Assembly (NCBI GenBank): GCA_963691815.1
Contig: OY829658.1
Span: forward strand, 11,164,673-11,228,672
Direction: 5' to 3'
DNA from: Echiichthys vipera
Taxonomy: Eukaryota > Chordata > Actinopteri > Perciformes > Trachinidae
Length of the DNA: 64,000 bases
Shown here: positions 1-13,156 of the stretch, one piece after another
Position numbering within the stretch: the first letter of the stretch is position 1
Layout of the letters: the number at the start of each line of letters is the position of its first letter
Notes under the pieces: model-generated
What the model saw: the letters and a program-made list of their open reading frames with translations, nothing else
What the model was told of the DNA's origin: nothing
The model's database searches: none
Translations under genes and position numbers: made by a program

Positions 1-173
1 TCTAAACATGTTGTAGTTGAATAGAAAGATAAAAAATAAAAAACTTATTTGCAGTAGTAATTTAAATAAAATGTTTTTCTTTAAATCAAACAACGAAACA
101 GATGATTTTTTCCCCTTTTTTATTATAACTTTTTAATCAATTTAAGAAATGTGACTAATTTATTCACTGGATT

Positions 174-3100
174 TTATTTTTTCTTGCAGCAAACAAAGAG
201 CAGCCTACATAATGCATACACAGGCACAGCTAGACTGGGTACTCCGGCCAAAAGAAAGATGACCCAATTGATCCATGAAGGGTAGGGCACTGATGACAGA
301 GATGGAAACTCCTCCTAGACACCGCAAAACAGTAAAATGATTTATCACTATCAACCACATTTACCGTACAAATATTTGATGCAGAAAAAAAAGGCAACAA
401 AAGGATGAATACTGAGGCTGGGATACGAACTGATGGACCCAAATATACACTGGAGATCTAAATTAAAAAACGAGTTATTAATACTTAATTTATTCTGAAA
501 TACTGTTATTTTAGTTGTTCAGAATTTGATAGTCTATCCGCTGTGGCTATACCACTGCTGAACTAGCGTGTTTTTTTAAAATAGCAAAGGCACTTCAACA
601 AAAACTCAACAGTGAGCAAAATTAGAGAACACTTTCCAATACCTCCCAGTTATTGGTGTTAAACTGGCACCTGGTAACAATTTACTTATTATGTTTGGCG
701 TAGGACTGGGGAAACACTAAACCCAAAGTGTGTAAAGAAGTAAGTTAAATTTGGAGGAGAAAGTGTCATGGTTTTGGGCTGAGCTTCATGGCAGGGTGAA
801 TGCAAATGTTTATGTGAACTTCCTTTAGAAACATGCAATACCTTCACTGCAATTCTTTCCCAAACAGCATCCAATTTTCATGCAAGACAGTACCCCCACT
901 TAAAAATCGGTTATGCAGTGCTTTGAAGCTAAGAATATATTGTATTATACATATTGAAACGATGAAATGGCCAACCTAGAGTCCAGATCTAAACCGCATA
1001 GAGAATCTCTGGAAAATCCTTGGCAACAAAGTAATGTCTAAGAAACCCACTACAGTTAGTGAACTGCGGAAGAGACTGAAGAAGAATGGACCAAGATCAA
1101 ACCAGAGCAGTGTGAGAAACTAGTGATGTCCTGTTGGGGCAGATGTGCTGAAGTCATTCAAAGCAAGGGCCTACACACTTCCTATTCATTTTTGAATTCT
1201 ATAGCCCGAAGAAAACATTGTTCAAATCTTCTCTGCTGACACAGTGGTTACGTTTTTTTTTAAATTTGCTCACTGTTTTTCCTTTAAAATAAAGGTTTTT
1301 GTTGAATTGCATTGCTTATTAAAAAAAAAAGAATAAATCAAGTAATAATAATTTGTTCTCTAATTTTGATTTACAGGGTAAATAAACATGGGACTTTTTT
1401 GAGCTTGGCTGCTTACTGAATTAGAATCCCAGACTAAGTAGGTGAGCTCCTCTTGGACTTGTGTCACCAGGTAGAAAACTAAGATAACCAGAACGATTAG
1501 CGGGCTGACAAGTCTCCATGTAACTTGCCAGAAGATGGAGGGCTTATGTCCGATCATGAACTCCAAGTCCTCATTGAACCTGCAACACAAGAGGGTCATC
1601 ATATCAAATACAGTATAATGTATATCATTAAGTATCTTGTTAAGCAATACATTAGCTTTACACACTACCTGTCTATGCCGTAGATGTAAACAACAGCTAT
1701 CATCTCAAGAAATCCAATGACAAGAAGTGGAACAGATCCAGCAAAGTTGTCAAAGAGAGTTACCCAATAAATCCCTGAATGCTGCGCAAACAGGAGACAG
1801 ATGACGAAGGCGACAGCACAGGTTACTCCTGAAATGCACGTCCACAAAAACAAGTGAGCTTTTTTTAAAACAAGAATCAGATAATCAATTCTCTGGGGTT
1901 GCAAAACCTATGTGCAGATTATTTTAACTGCAAAACAGAATACCAGTCAGTGCTTCTTGAGGCCATTTTTTAGGTAACAGATTCAGGTCTTTTAGTGGGA
2001 CCACCACTCCCTCAATGTTGCCAAACAAGGTTGAGATTCCCAGGCAGAGAAGCATGATGAAAAAGAGGACAGACCAGATTGGGGAACCAGGCATCTTGGT
2101 GATAGCTTCTGTGAACACAATAAAGGCCAGGCCTGTTCCCTCCACTCCCTGTACAAACACAAGTTAGACACAATGCAGATGAGAGCAAAAAACAATAACA
2201 ATATGGAATTTTATAGTTATCAATCATTTCAGTCACCTCACTGAGAAGTCTCTGCATGTCACAGGTTTTGATGTCCAATCCAAGAACAATATCAGGAGAG
2301 GAGCTGTTGAGATGATTAAAGGCTGCCTCGTAGTTACTTGGAGTGATGCTGTCTTCAGGGAGCTCAAATGCATTGGATAATGTCATGATGTTACTATGGA
2401 GAAAATATGTCACTGATTAGTAACTCTGGATTACTAAAATATAGTATAGATTAAAATGACTGATTCAGTTTTTTCAAGTCAATACAATACAATACTCACA
2501 TGCTCATATGTACATTGTAAGTGGTTACTGGATTCATTCCTCCTGTCCATACTCATTGTAAATTAACCCCTTCCTCGTGTGAACTCATTCCATGCAAAAA
2601 TGCATTTTTATATTTAGCTTTTGCTTCAGCTATCTAACTTGGCCAACCATTTGGTATTTACCAAGTTATGTCTTTTTCCAGTTTTTCCTCCTTATCTGAG
2701 TCTACAACCATGCTAGCCATGTCAATACACCATACCAAGTTCATGCAATTGTCCTGTGGGGAACATTAATGGCCATACTAAAGAACTCCATCCAATTGTT
2801 GTCAAGCCATTTCACTGAAGTGACAATTGCCAAACTGTTTGTGGCTAGAAGAAAAGTCAGGGGATCACCAAAGTCGTTTGGAACCGTTAATAACTGTACA
2901 AAATTAAACGGAAAGCCATAGTCGTAGAGATATGATGGTTCAACTGCAACCAGTGACCAACTTGCATATATGGGTTATGTATTGAGACAGAGATTAACTG
3001 AACAAGTAAAAGCTCCACTAACATTTTTCAAAACCTTAAAATCAACCATATATAAAGTACAGAATTATTTGCTACTCTGTTTCAAAAACATTGAATCCCA

Positions 3101-5565
3101 CATCATGTGGCTACTCACTCACTGATACAGTTGTCATATTTCTCGGTGGCCCTGAAGCCAATGATGGAGTAGGTGACTGAGGCAGCATAGATTGAGGTGA
3201 AGCCAGTTATGGCCGTCAGCATCACAGCATCTTGTTCACAGTTGTTGCTTGGGAAAAGAAAAAAAAGGCCAAAGATTCAGGACTGGTATCAAATACTACT
3301 TAGACCACTATGTTAACAGTGAGCTATATAAGAGTAAAGTTGCTGTTGGTTATAAAACACAACAGGGATTCTGCAAATGTCTCTTACTGAACAGGGTTGT
3401 AGCTTGAGAAGGAGATGAGGCCTCCCCATGCTAAGCTAAAGGCATAAAACACCTGAGCACCTGCATCCAGCCAAGTTGTTGGATTCATCAACTCGTCCAC
3501 CTTCAAGAGTGAGGCATAGACTGTGTGAATTCATTTTATCAGCCTTATAATTGGCTGTTTTGCAATACCTATTTGAAACATACATCTGGTGTGAAGAGGA
3601 ACTTAATTCCACTCAGGGCACCTTTAAGAGTCAGTCCTCGGATCAGGAAGATGGCCAGCACTATGTAAGGCAGGATGGCTGTGACGTACACTGCCTGAGG
3701 TCATGGCAAAAAGGAAAAACGTGACATAATTGTGTTGATTCAGGAATGCATATTGTTACTGAAAGTTTCACAAACCTTGCCTGAAGTGCCGATCCCCCTT
3801 ATGAAGCAGACACACATGACGCTCCAGGCAGCTAGCAAGCAGAGAACTATAGGCCAGTGGATTCCTCCAGAGTCCGCTATAGAGGCCGAACTATTCAGAG
3901 TCACTCTGTAAAAATAATAATCCACTGTGGAGCTCCGTTGACACTCTGGGACAAACCCTGAAGGGGCAAGTGTTTTAATCAGTAGAGCAGTCAAGTAGAG
4001 TTTTGGTGCTTTAAGAGTATCTCTTTGTGTATATTCAAATACCTGTCCCATTGTCATTGAGAGGACACTGGGTCCAAGGCAGCGGGTCTTGAAAGGAATT
4101 GAAGAGATACCACATGATCCAAGCTATTAAGGTGTTGTAGTACAGCCCAATCAATAAGGACACCAGCATAGAGGCTATACCTGAGTAGAAAAGAATCATT
4201 AACTTATAACTGTCATGTTTTTACTTTTGTTATGGGAAAATCTTTCCAGAGCCTTTTTTACTGACCGACACCAGTCAGGTATGGGTTGATGGCCCTCCAC
4301 ACTCCAACGCTGCCTTTCCTGAGGCGCTGGCCGATAGCAAACTCCATCAGCAGGAGGGGCATGCCTTCCAGCACCAGCAGGATAATGTAGGGAATCAAAA
4401 AGGCACCTGAAAAATGTATGATCAGTAGTACAATTATGTTTTTAGATTTACATAGTATCACACAAGAGGAAGTGAAGTTGTACTGAATATCATCAGGGCT
4501 GTGTTGTGCTCAATATAATGTTTGGTCTCGGTTGTTAAGTGGTCCAACAGCCTATGAGCAATGCATACTAATATTTATATCTCTTGTGAGGACCCCAGCC
4601 ACTCTAGCGGCCCGCCTTTCTGGCTCTGCTCTGGTTTCTTTCTGTAGATAGCTGGCAGGCACAGTTTGGTTGCTTGTTCCTTAGAGTGTGGGCTGAGCCT
4701 CGGCAGGCATAATGTTTTTACTTAAATGAAATGTGTGCCACACTTGTACTGAACTCTTATCTGTGTATGCACTTTATGAAAACAAATACAAATGTGTACT
4801 CCGATTGCTTAACTGAGCACTCAGTTTAATCAATAGTTAAACAGTTAATCAATACAAATATCCTATAGCTCTAACAGGTGTTAATGCAATATATCCCTGT
4901 TGCAGTTTCCCATTGTAAGTGGCGTTAATGTCACCATCTAAGTTGTAATAACCACAAGGAAATTGTGAGTTTTGTGATTATTCCAGTATCCATCTTTGTG
5001 CTTTATTGTACAGCCAAAGTCAAAATTTAACGTTAATAAAACCACAAATTTGATTGATATTTGACTGATATTGTCCACAAACACTGTTCTGACAGTGTGC
5101 TTGTTCTCAAGTTGCATACTCGGGAATCTTTCCCATTTCTACCATGTAGTTATTGTTAGATTACTTCAAATTTTAAAAGTCCGGGGGTTCACAGTTTAGA
5201 TATCCACGCTGGTAACAATAGTTTCCCCAGGAAAATTATATATTTGAAACACAGAAAAATAACAAAAAGCTACTGGGTTTTCCCGAGTACCTCAATCACA
5301 CTATTATTTGTTAAATGACAATCCATAATGATAACATGCCCCTTTTTCATTTTTATCTAAGCTTACCTCCTCCATGCGTTTGACACAAGTAAGGGAATCG
5401 CCACACATTGCCAATCCCAATGCAGAAGCCCACACAGGTCAGTATGTACTGGGCTTTGTTGTCCCACTTGGGTCTGTCCCCAGCCTCCTCCTTCTCCATC
5501 CTTTCCAGATCCTCATGGGAAGGGATCCTGTCATCCAGTCCTGGGTTAGGGAGTACAAGTCTCAT
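174..5565 (-). CDS. slc6a19: SLC6A19-like neutral amino acid transporter, copy A (12 exons, 612 aa)
   Basis: Coding exons in order: 5367-5565, 4266-4406, 4043-4180, 3776-3957, 3584-3694, 3388-3500, 3119-3247, 2237-2393, 1944-2148, 1669-1828, 1417-1579, 174-314; all introns GT-AG, total 1839 nt. The product is an SLC6/LeuT-fold protein with 12 membrane segments. TM1 has GNVWRFPY, TM2 EFAIGQRLRKGSVGVW, and exon 9 EGTGLAFIVFTEAITKMP, as in B0AT1, which imports neutral amino acids with Na+ at the apical membrane of gut and kidney epithelium. Start chosen at MRLVLPNPG, which aligns with the human start; an in-frame ATG lies three codons upstream (5574). Oddities: Ala277, Trp282 and Thr309 replace the family Ser, Phe and Asn near the Na1/chloride and substrate sites. 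The protein ends in a short basic tail (CCKKK) about 20 residues earlier than human. Intron 11 holds a Tc1 relic. The exact orthologue name is uncertain. Confidence 0.93.
590..1312 (+). mobile_element. Degraded Tc1/mariner-like transposon in intron 11 of copy A
   Basis: Conceptual plus-strand translation around 965-1020 gives a Tc1-type catalytic block (SPDLN-IENLW), followed by residues typical of the transposase C-terminus; further upstream a broken VMV-type block is visible near 767. Frames are interrupted by stops and shifts. Imperfect terminal inverted repeats pair about 593-624 (ending CAGTGAGCAAAATTA) with about 1255-1310. The element lies antisense to the host gene and cannot encode an active enzyme. 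Confidence 0.75.
2745..3015 (+). repeat. Interspersed teleost repeat, family 1, copy in intron 7 of A
   Basis: Contains AAGTCAGGGGATCACCAAAG and flanking text that I recognise from a very common fish interspersed repeat. Related segments occur at 28360-28720, 37490-37640 and, inverted, 46375-46510. No coding capacity. Confidence 0.55.
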
Positions 5566-5644
5566 GGTGACCACTGAAGCTGAGATGTTACACTATGGTT
5601 CTTGAAAGTCGAAGTGGCGGCTTAGTGTATGCATGTTGGAAAAA

Positions 5645-5653
5645 GTTTATGAT
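5645..5653 (-). promoter_or_regulatory. Conserved promoter element of copy A (ATCATAAAC on the coding strand)
   Basis: GTTTATGAT on the plus strand lies 80 nt before the start codon of copy A. The same nine bases occur upstream of copies B and C. On the coding strand it reads ATCATAAAC, which could serve as a weak TATA-like box or a CDX-type homeodomain site. The AGAACCATAGTGTAACATCT stretch between it and the ATG is also shared with B. Confidence 0.4.
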
Positions 5654-6084
5654 CCTTAACTTTATCTGCAATCCGCAGATTAGCCACTGCTCGCTCTGCA
5701 ATTCTGTTTTATGCTACCATTTAGTCATTCATTTCAATCACATCATAAAAATTAAACAATTGCAGGTAGGTAGCTAGCACAGCCTCCTCACAGCAAGAAG
5801 ATCCTCGTTTTGTATGCACTGCTCCAGGGAGCACCCCACTTTGCGCCCAATTTGTAACGCATTCTCCAGTAGTCATATCGTTATGTGGCCCTGAGGCTGA
5901 TAATGGGCCAGATAACCACTGTATAGTATACACTGAGTTGCAGCAGTTGATTATGACAAGGAGAACAGAGTCCCTCTGTTGTTGATCCAAGTATATTGTG
6001 AAGGGAGATTATGTGAGAAGATCTGTTTAACAGAGTTTCATTAATCCAGGGAAGTTTCACCGTACAGAGAATGACCGTTATGTT

Positions 6085-6285
6085 GTGTAATTATATTCAA
6101 GCCTGATGCACCTTGTCAGTCATTGTCTTTAACCTGCCCCACATGAGATAAACGGTTTTGATTGGCCTGCCCAGGACCCGCCCTGAAGGAAATCTCTATG
6201 AATGGGAGGTGGGCCAGACACATCTGAAAGAGCAAAGAAAACATGATCTTGGCAGATTTGTCTGGTTCCCAGGTTAGTTTTAAAT
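6085..6285 (+). repeat. Interspersed repeat, family 2, partial copy
   Basis: The segment from ACCTGCCCCACATGAGATAA through the GAATGGGAGG block closely parallels 49690-49820, so it is the 3' half of the repeat that is more complete at 49430-49830. A 5' half is present at 14885-15185. Confidence 0.6.
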
Positions 6286-7164
6286 GGAAAGTGCGTTTTC
6301 TTTTGAATGATGTAATGTTTTTTATCCTAACCCCTGTCTGAATTATAACAATTTGATGCCATAATTCCTTTGTGAATTTGCTATTAAATTTTAACTTATC
6401 TAACTAACCTCTGGACAGTTAATAACTGTTCTTTCTCCCTGGTAATAAATAAATAAATAAATGAATACAATATAACAATATATCAGTGAGTTTAAGGTGG
6501 GTCCTGCGCCTCTTTGGTAAAACTTCCAAAACATTTGAGACCTTTTCTAAAACAGAAATCTCACTGGTGATCCAATATCTGAAATTTTGGATGACTTTAC
6601 AGCTTACATTTTCCCAATCCAGTACACATCTAATACAAAGTATAATGCACCGATTTTGTTTTTTCAGTGTAATTTGAGAAGACCATACAAGCTCTTTCCC
6701 TGAGATCTAGCTAATTTCATTTACACACACCCACACCCATGATTAATGGGATTTCAGGTTACACAATTCCATCGCAAGTCTCCAGCTAGTGTGTACTGAG
6801 CTTTAACAAATGACTTGATAATAATCTTTCAAGGATTCAGTTATAACAAGGCATCAGCACACATGAACTTGTATATTTTTGTGAATCATTAAAGGATAAT
6901 AATGGTCTGGCAACTATTCAGGTCCATTAAATGAGCAACAAGCAAAGTTCAGTTTGGCTAGAGCAAACATCAATAAAACCTCTCTAATTATGATTAGTCA
7001 ATTCAGTTACTTATTGTTAGTTATGTTATTCAGTGCATACTGTATTCTATTTACAGACTACAAACAAATCCATCTCAGCCTTATTTTTATTTCATTGCTT
7101 ATTTTTTTGGTTTTCCTATAGGAATATATATATATAATATATATGTATGCTTTAATGTTAAAAA

Positions 7165-7490
7165 AAACAACACAATTTTTCTCTTACTGTCAGTCTGAAT
7201 ATACCTGTATTCACCCTCTGTCTAATATGCTTCATTTTAGCGCCTGCCTCTTTATGCCCCTTTGTCCTGAAATACCCAGTCTACTGTGATTGGATTGTAA
7301 GAAAAATGGTAGTTCTCAAGCCCTAGGTGGAGATACTCATATGGGGAACGGTATAATCAGCCTGTCTCTGACACAGGAAAGGTCACAAAAAACTAAGTGG
7401 GATTTCTTATTTCATAGTTTTTGGGTTGAGGTTTTTAGCATTACAGATACACAAATGATTGTGCACAAGTACTAAAAGTGAGTTTTCATG
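7165..7490 (-). mobile_element. TTAA-flanked MITE family, inverted partial copy
   Basis: Reads as the reverse complement of the internal part of the full element at 44847-45273: a GTCTGAATATACCTGTATTC block followed by CACCCTCTGTCTAA and GCCTGCCTCTTTA. The ends are diverged and no clear inverted repeat remains. Confidence 0.55.
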
Positions 7491-8341
7491 ATATATCCAC
7501 TTTAAATCAGTTTGATTAAATTAACTATTATACATATATCACTATACCATAGTTGATTTAGATCTTGAATAAGGGATTTATTATTCCAGCAATAGTGGTT
7601 AGTTAATATTTTAACAGTTACAGCATTATAACAGTGCTGTCACAGACCCCACTGTCCCCATAAGCCCCTGACAGCATGTTTTACTTTGTTGCATTCCCTG
7701 ACCTTACTACCACTCTGTGTTGTGTCATTGTGAGGTCTCCCTCTCTTGGCCAGTTTGCTGCTCTACATCTTCTGCTTGTTTAAACATTAATACTCTATGG
7801 TGATAGACAAAACTGGCATCAAAGAGCTGATGCTGTTTAAGACTAACCTTGTATCTTTGGTAAAAAGTTTCTCTTGAACGTATCACAAAGAAGCCTACTC
7901 TATATGTTATGACATATATCTTAATGGAGTTTGAATGACAATCACAGTTTTCCAAGTTGTGGATAAATCATGCCTTCAGAGCATACATTACAATGCTGAC
8001 ATTTCCCCCATTTATGCTGGAATATTTGCTATATTGTTTATCTTTTGACAGTTAAATATTTTTCTATATCGATCGAAATTTAATAGATGTAAAATTATAT
8101 AGGCAAAATATTTCACAGACAAAATATACTTCAATGGAGAGGATTAATGGGTATGAACTTAGATGGATGGAAAACAAAAGATGAGCAGAAATAAGAGTAT
8201 TTTACTGAAATGCATCAATTAAACATTAGTATTTACAAAAACACGAATAACAAAATGCAAACTATTATGCATTTTGTTATATTCTGAAATCACATTTTTT
8301 TAAACAGTTTAATAAAAATTGGCATTTTTTTACTCTGGATA

Positions 8342-11300
8342 CTAGTTTTTCCTGCAGCAAACAAAGAGCAGCCTACATAATGCATATACAGGCACTGTCA
8401 TACTGGAGACTCCCGCCAAAAGAAAGATGATCATGTAGATCCATGAAGGGTACGGCACTGATGCCAGAGACGGGAACTCCTTCTGTAAAACACAAAACAT
8501 TAGTATGATTACTTAATTTGGTATGCTATGGCTGCATGCTTAGGATGACATTAGTAGCTGATCACAGTTTATGTGCTTACAGAATTAGGATCCCAGACTA
8601 AGTAGGTGAGTTCTTCTTGGAATTGTGTCACCAGGTAGAAAACTAAAATAAACAAAATGATTAAAGGACTGATGAGCCTCCATGAAACTTGCCAGAAGAT
8701 GGAGGGCTTATGTCCGATCATGAACTCCAAGTCCTCATTGAACCTGCCACACAAGGGGGTTTTAATTAGATTTTGATATATGGTATACCTTTATGTAATC
8801 TGGAAAGTACCTTCATAAGAGTATTGATCTTTCATAGGTTTTTAATAAAAATAGATGAATTACTAAGAGTAAACATAATCAATAAACAATTTCAGGCCAC
8901 AAAAAACAGAAGAACCAACTTAAGACGTTAATATGTTCCACAAAGCAACGGAGAATTCATATAGTTGAGTGGCATTTTCTTTAATATTAGTCATCTTTTT
9001 AGAACGTAAATATCATAGTGTTTATTAGTGTAGCATTAACTAAACACAAACAATGGTTAAATAAGACCATAATAATTTATCATTCACAGAGGGATCGCTG
9101 CCATCTACATGATAGTAAATAATAACAGGTACAGCTTGAGGACTGCCTGTTCAAACACAAACAGCAGGATATTCTTCATTCTTATGAGGACTGAGTGCTA
9201 TAGTTATTCAACAGTAGGCAGTACAATATCATAAAATGCCACGTTAAGCATTACATTCACTTTGAACACTAACCTGTCTATGCCGTAGATGTGAACAACA
9301 GCTATCATCTCAAGAAATCCAATGACCAGAAGTGAAATAGATGCACTAAAGTTGTCAAAGAGAGTTACCCAATAAATCCCTGAATGCTGTGCAAACAGGA
9401 GACAGATGACGAAGGAGACAGCACAGCTTACTCCTAAAACATACGTCAACAAAAACAAGAGAGCTTGTGTTAAATCAAAAATCAGTATTTCTGTACAGTA
9501 GCCTTGAAAGCTGAACACACTGCAAATCAAGTAAAACCTAACCTACTGTCCCTTTCTTTGATGAAAGAAGGGGCAGCAGCTACTTAATTGTTGGATCTGT
9601 GTTGTTAGCGCTGTGTAGGCGCTGGTGTGAAGTCTAACGACACAAGTTCACATTCTGAGATAGGCAGAAAAATTATCTGGCTTGTTGTTATTAGTTAAAC
9701 CAGTCACAATGGTCGTGGATGAGGCTAAGATACGGATACAGCGATAGTGCCTTGTAAAAAGCCATAGTTAATAGGTAATAAGTGCATTATACATTTTTTT
9801 AAGATGCTTATTAACATTATATGTTAATAAGAATAAATAAGTGTTAGTAATAGCATCATTAACACATTTGCTGTAAGATAGAGACATTTATAAGCAATTA
9901 TTATTTTCATCTGTAAGCAGTTAAATAAGCGTTTATTGAAGTGTAGAACACACTTAAACAGCTTTTTTGTAATTGTCCATTACATTGAGGAAAATTGTAC
10001 AATGCAAAAAAATATTCTGAAAACCATGACTAATCACTGCAACACAATAAAAAAAAACATAGATAGATCTTGATCTAGATAATATGAATTCCATTAAACA
10101 ATGTATTGATAATACATCTCAATGATCAGAAACAATTATGTTTATATAGTCATCTTTGCGGTCACATTTGGTTGCCATTTATGTAGTGATAAAGGTTATA
10201 CAATTGTTTTCAAAAGAGTAGTCCTAAAAGATGTTTTGTGCTACGGTGCTATAATATTGTATTAATATGTAATTTATATTCACCTGTATTAGGCCCTTAA
10301 TACTTATTAACTATCACTTATTACAAGGACCTTAATATGAAGCGATGCAGTGCAGTGAGTTCTCAGTGATACTGTACATCTGCCAATTTCTAAATTATTT
10401 TAACTACAAAACAGAATACCAGTCAGTGCTTCTTGAGGCCATTTTTTAGGGAATATATTTAGGTCTTTTAGTGGGACCACCACTCCCTCAATGTCACCAA
10501 ACAGGCTTGAGATTCCCAGGCAGAGAAGCATGATGAAAAAGAGGACAGACCAGATTGGGGAACCAGGCATCTTGGTGATAGCTTCTGTGAACACAATAAA
10601 GGCCAGGCCTGTTCCCTCCACTCCCTGTACAAACACAAGTTAGACACAATGCAGATGAGAGCAAAAAACAATAACAGTATGGAATTTTATAGTTATCAAT
10701 CATTTCAGTCACCTCACTGAGAAGTCTCTGCATGTCACAGGTTTTGATGTCCAATCCAAGAACAATATCAGGAGAGGAGCTGTTGAGATGATTAAAGGCT
10801 GCCTCGTAGTTACTTGGAGTGATGCTGTCTTCAGGGAGCTCAAATGCATTGGATAATGTCATGATGTTACTATGGAGAAATGTATCACAAATTAGTAGCT
10901 CTGGATAGGTGGAGTCAACATCACACATCTGAAATATATTTTTGGCCCATTAATGTTATAAATTATAAATGAATTATAACTTTTGTTTAATCCAGTTTTA
11001 GTGGTCTTGAATTTCATTCTTTGCAAACTTCTTCCCTTAAAATACTCCTCAAAGAGAGTAAGTAGAGTAAAATAAACTTTATCACTCTACTCCAAAAACC
11101 ATTGAAACCCACATGATGCAAGTACTCACACACTGATACAGTTGTCATATTTCTCGGTGGCCCTGAAGCCAATGATGGAGTAGGTGACTGCTGCAGCATA
11201 GATTGAGGTGAGGCCAGTTATGACAGTCAGCATCACAGCATCTTGTTCACAGTTGTTGCTTCGGAAAAGAAAAAAAAAGAAGGCAAAAGATTTGGGACAC

Positions 11301-13089
11301 ACTATGTCTGAGACTGGCAGCTATCCTTACTGCTGTGCAGACACAGCACAACACAACAGGGTTTCTACAAATGTCTCTTACTGAACAGGGTTGTAGCTTG
11401 AGAAGGAGATGAGGCCTCCCCACCCTATACCAAAAGCAAAAAACACCTGAGCACCTGCATCCAGCCAAGTTGTCGGTTTCATCAACTCGTCCACCTGCAA
11501 GAGTGAGGCATAGACTGTGGTGTGTCTTTTGTTCTATAGAGATATCACTATCTATTCAAGATTTGAAACATACATCTGGTGTGAAGAGGAACTTTATTCC
11601 ACTCAGGGCACCTTTAAGAGTCAGTCCTCGGATCAGGAAGATGGCCAGCACTATGTAAGGCAGGATGGCTGTGACGTACACTGCCTGAGGTCATGGCAAA
11701 AAGGAAAAACGTGACATAATTGTGTTGATTCAGGAATGCATATTGTTACTGAAAGTTTGACAAACCTTGCCTGAAGTGCCGATCCCTCCCATGTAGCAGA
11801 CACACATGACACTCCAGGCAGCTAGCAAGCAGAGAACTATAGGCCAGTGGATTCCTCCAGAGTCCGCTATAGAGGCCGAACTATTCAGAGTCACTCTGTA
11901 AAAATAATAATCCACAGTGGAGCTCCGTTGACACTCTGGGACAAACCCTGAAGGGGAAAGTGTTTTAATCAATAGAGCAGTCAAGTAGAGTTTTGGTGCT
12001 TTAAGAGTATCTCTGTGTGTATATTCAAATACCTGTCCCATTGTCATTGAGAGGACACTGGGTCCAAGGCAGCGGGTCTTGAAAGGAATTGAAGAGATAC
12101 CACATGATCCAAGCCATTAAGGTGTTGTAGTACAGCCCAATCAAGAAGGACACCAGCATAGAGGCTATACCTGAGTAGAAAAGAATCATTAACTTATATC
12201 ACACTTACAGGAAAACATAAAGTATATTCATTAACAGCTTTGTTATTGTTGCTGTGGTGCCAAGGTTTTGTTTCGTTTTTGCTTTTTTTACTTACTTATA
12301 CCTGTAAGGTAAGGGCTGACCGCCCTCCACACTCCAACGCTGCCTTTCCTGAGGCGCTGACCGATAGCAAACTCCAACAGCAGGAGAGGCATTCCTTCCA
12401 GCACCAGCAAGATAACGTAGGGAATCAGAAAGGCACCTGAAAAATGTATGATCAGTTAAAGATATCTTTGCATTCTCACATCCATCTTCAGTTGTCTGAC
12501 AGTGTTAGCATTCTCAAGTGGCACATATGGGAATCTTTTCTATTTCTTTCCATTGACCTAAGGGCTTCTACATCTCATTAAAAAAATCACATTATTCAAT
12601 TGTTAGATTAGCCTCAAAGATTTGTCTCAATCTACAGTATTTAATTTTTACATTGGACCGCTTAACATAGCCACTTGTGAATAGAAACACAGATATATGC
12701 AGAAAGGACACATGAAAGGATTCACAATTCTGATATCTACTATCAGTATTTGCCTTTTTAAACTAATTCTGCAACACTGATACACTAAGTCCCTTATACA
12801 CGAAAGATAGAAAAAATGCCATTCAAGAATTGACCATACATAGACAGCTCAATCAAAAGATGTCACTTTGACATTTTTATCTTAGGTTACCTCCTCCGTG
12901 ACTTTGACACAAGTAAGGGAATCGCCACACATTGCCAATCCCAATGCAGTAGCCCACACAGGTCAGGATGTACTGGGCTTTGTTGTCCCACTTGGGTCTG
13001 TCCCCAGCTTCCTCCTTCTCCATCCTGTCCAGATCCTCATGGGAAGGGATCCTGTCTTCCAGTCCTGGGTTAGGGAGGACCAGCCTCAT
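8342..13089 (-). CDS. slc6a19: SLC6A19-like neutral amino acid transporter, copy B (12 exons, 612 aa)
   Basis: Coding exons in order: 12891-13089, 12296-12436, 12033-12170, 11766-11947, 11574-11684, 11382-11494, 11130-11258, 10713-10869, 10420-10624, 9274-9433, 8581-8743, 8342-8482. Each has the same length and phase as in copy A, and the frame is intact. The 12-TM LeuT fold is complete, and exons 3, 4, 5 and 8 are nearly identical to A. The TM6 core is AFGIGWGG, so residues 277, 279 and 282 are Ala, Gly and Trp; TM7 residue 309 is Thr. At TM8 residue 434 it has Asp where A, C and D have Asn. Exon 2 uses the strong donor at 12295 (GTAAGT), giving Ile-Ser where A has Val-Gly. A second in-frame donor lies 6 nt upstream. 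The tail ends CCRKN. Intron 9 is enlarged to 986 nt by a MITE-like insertion. Role as for the family, inferred. Confidence 0.92.
9746..10340. mobile_element. MITE-like insertion in intron 9 of copy B
   Basis: Left end CCTTGTAA..GTTAATAGGTAATAAG is an imperfect inverted match to the right end, whose complement reads AGGTCCTTGTAATAAGTGAT then AGTTAATAAG. The interior is AT-rich with repeated ATTAATA motifs and no open frame. Intron 9 is 986 nt here but only 115 and 111 nt in copies A and C, so the insertion postdates the duplication. Confidence 0.6.
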
Positions 13090-13156
13090 GGCTAGATGTT
13101 ACACTATGGTTCTTGGAAGTAAAAGTGAGGGATATGTGTCTGCAGTGGGGAAATAC

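Larger units (their letters stand above)
5575..8341. other. Spacer between copies A and B
   Basis: Contains the copy A promoter region, the family 2 fragment (6085-6285) and the inverted MITE copy (7165-7490). The remainder is AT-rich with no frame resembling a gene. Confidence 0.7.

Noticed and set aside
5566..5574. Upstream in-frame ATG of copy A (MVTMRL) as the start
   Set aside because: Copies B, D and E begin at the equivalent of the second Met, which aligns with the human start; kept only as an alternative.
9041..9210. Possible LINE 3' fragment in intron 10 of copy B
   Set aside because: Familiar-looking text but no second copy, poly(A) or motif to support it.
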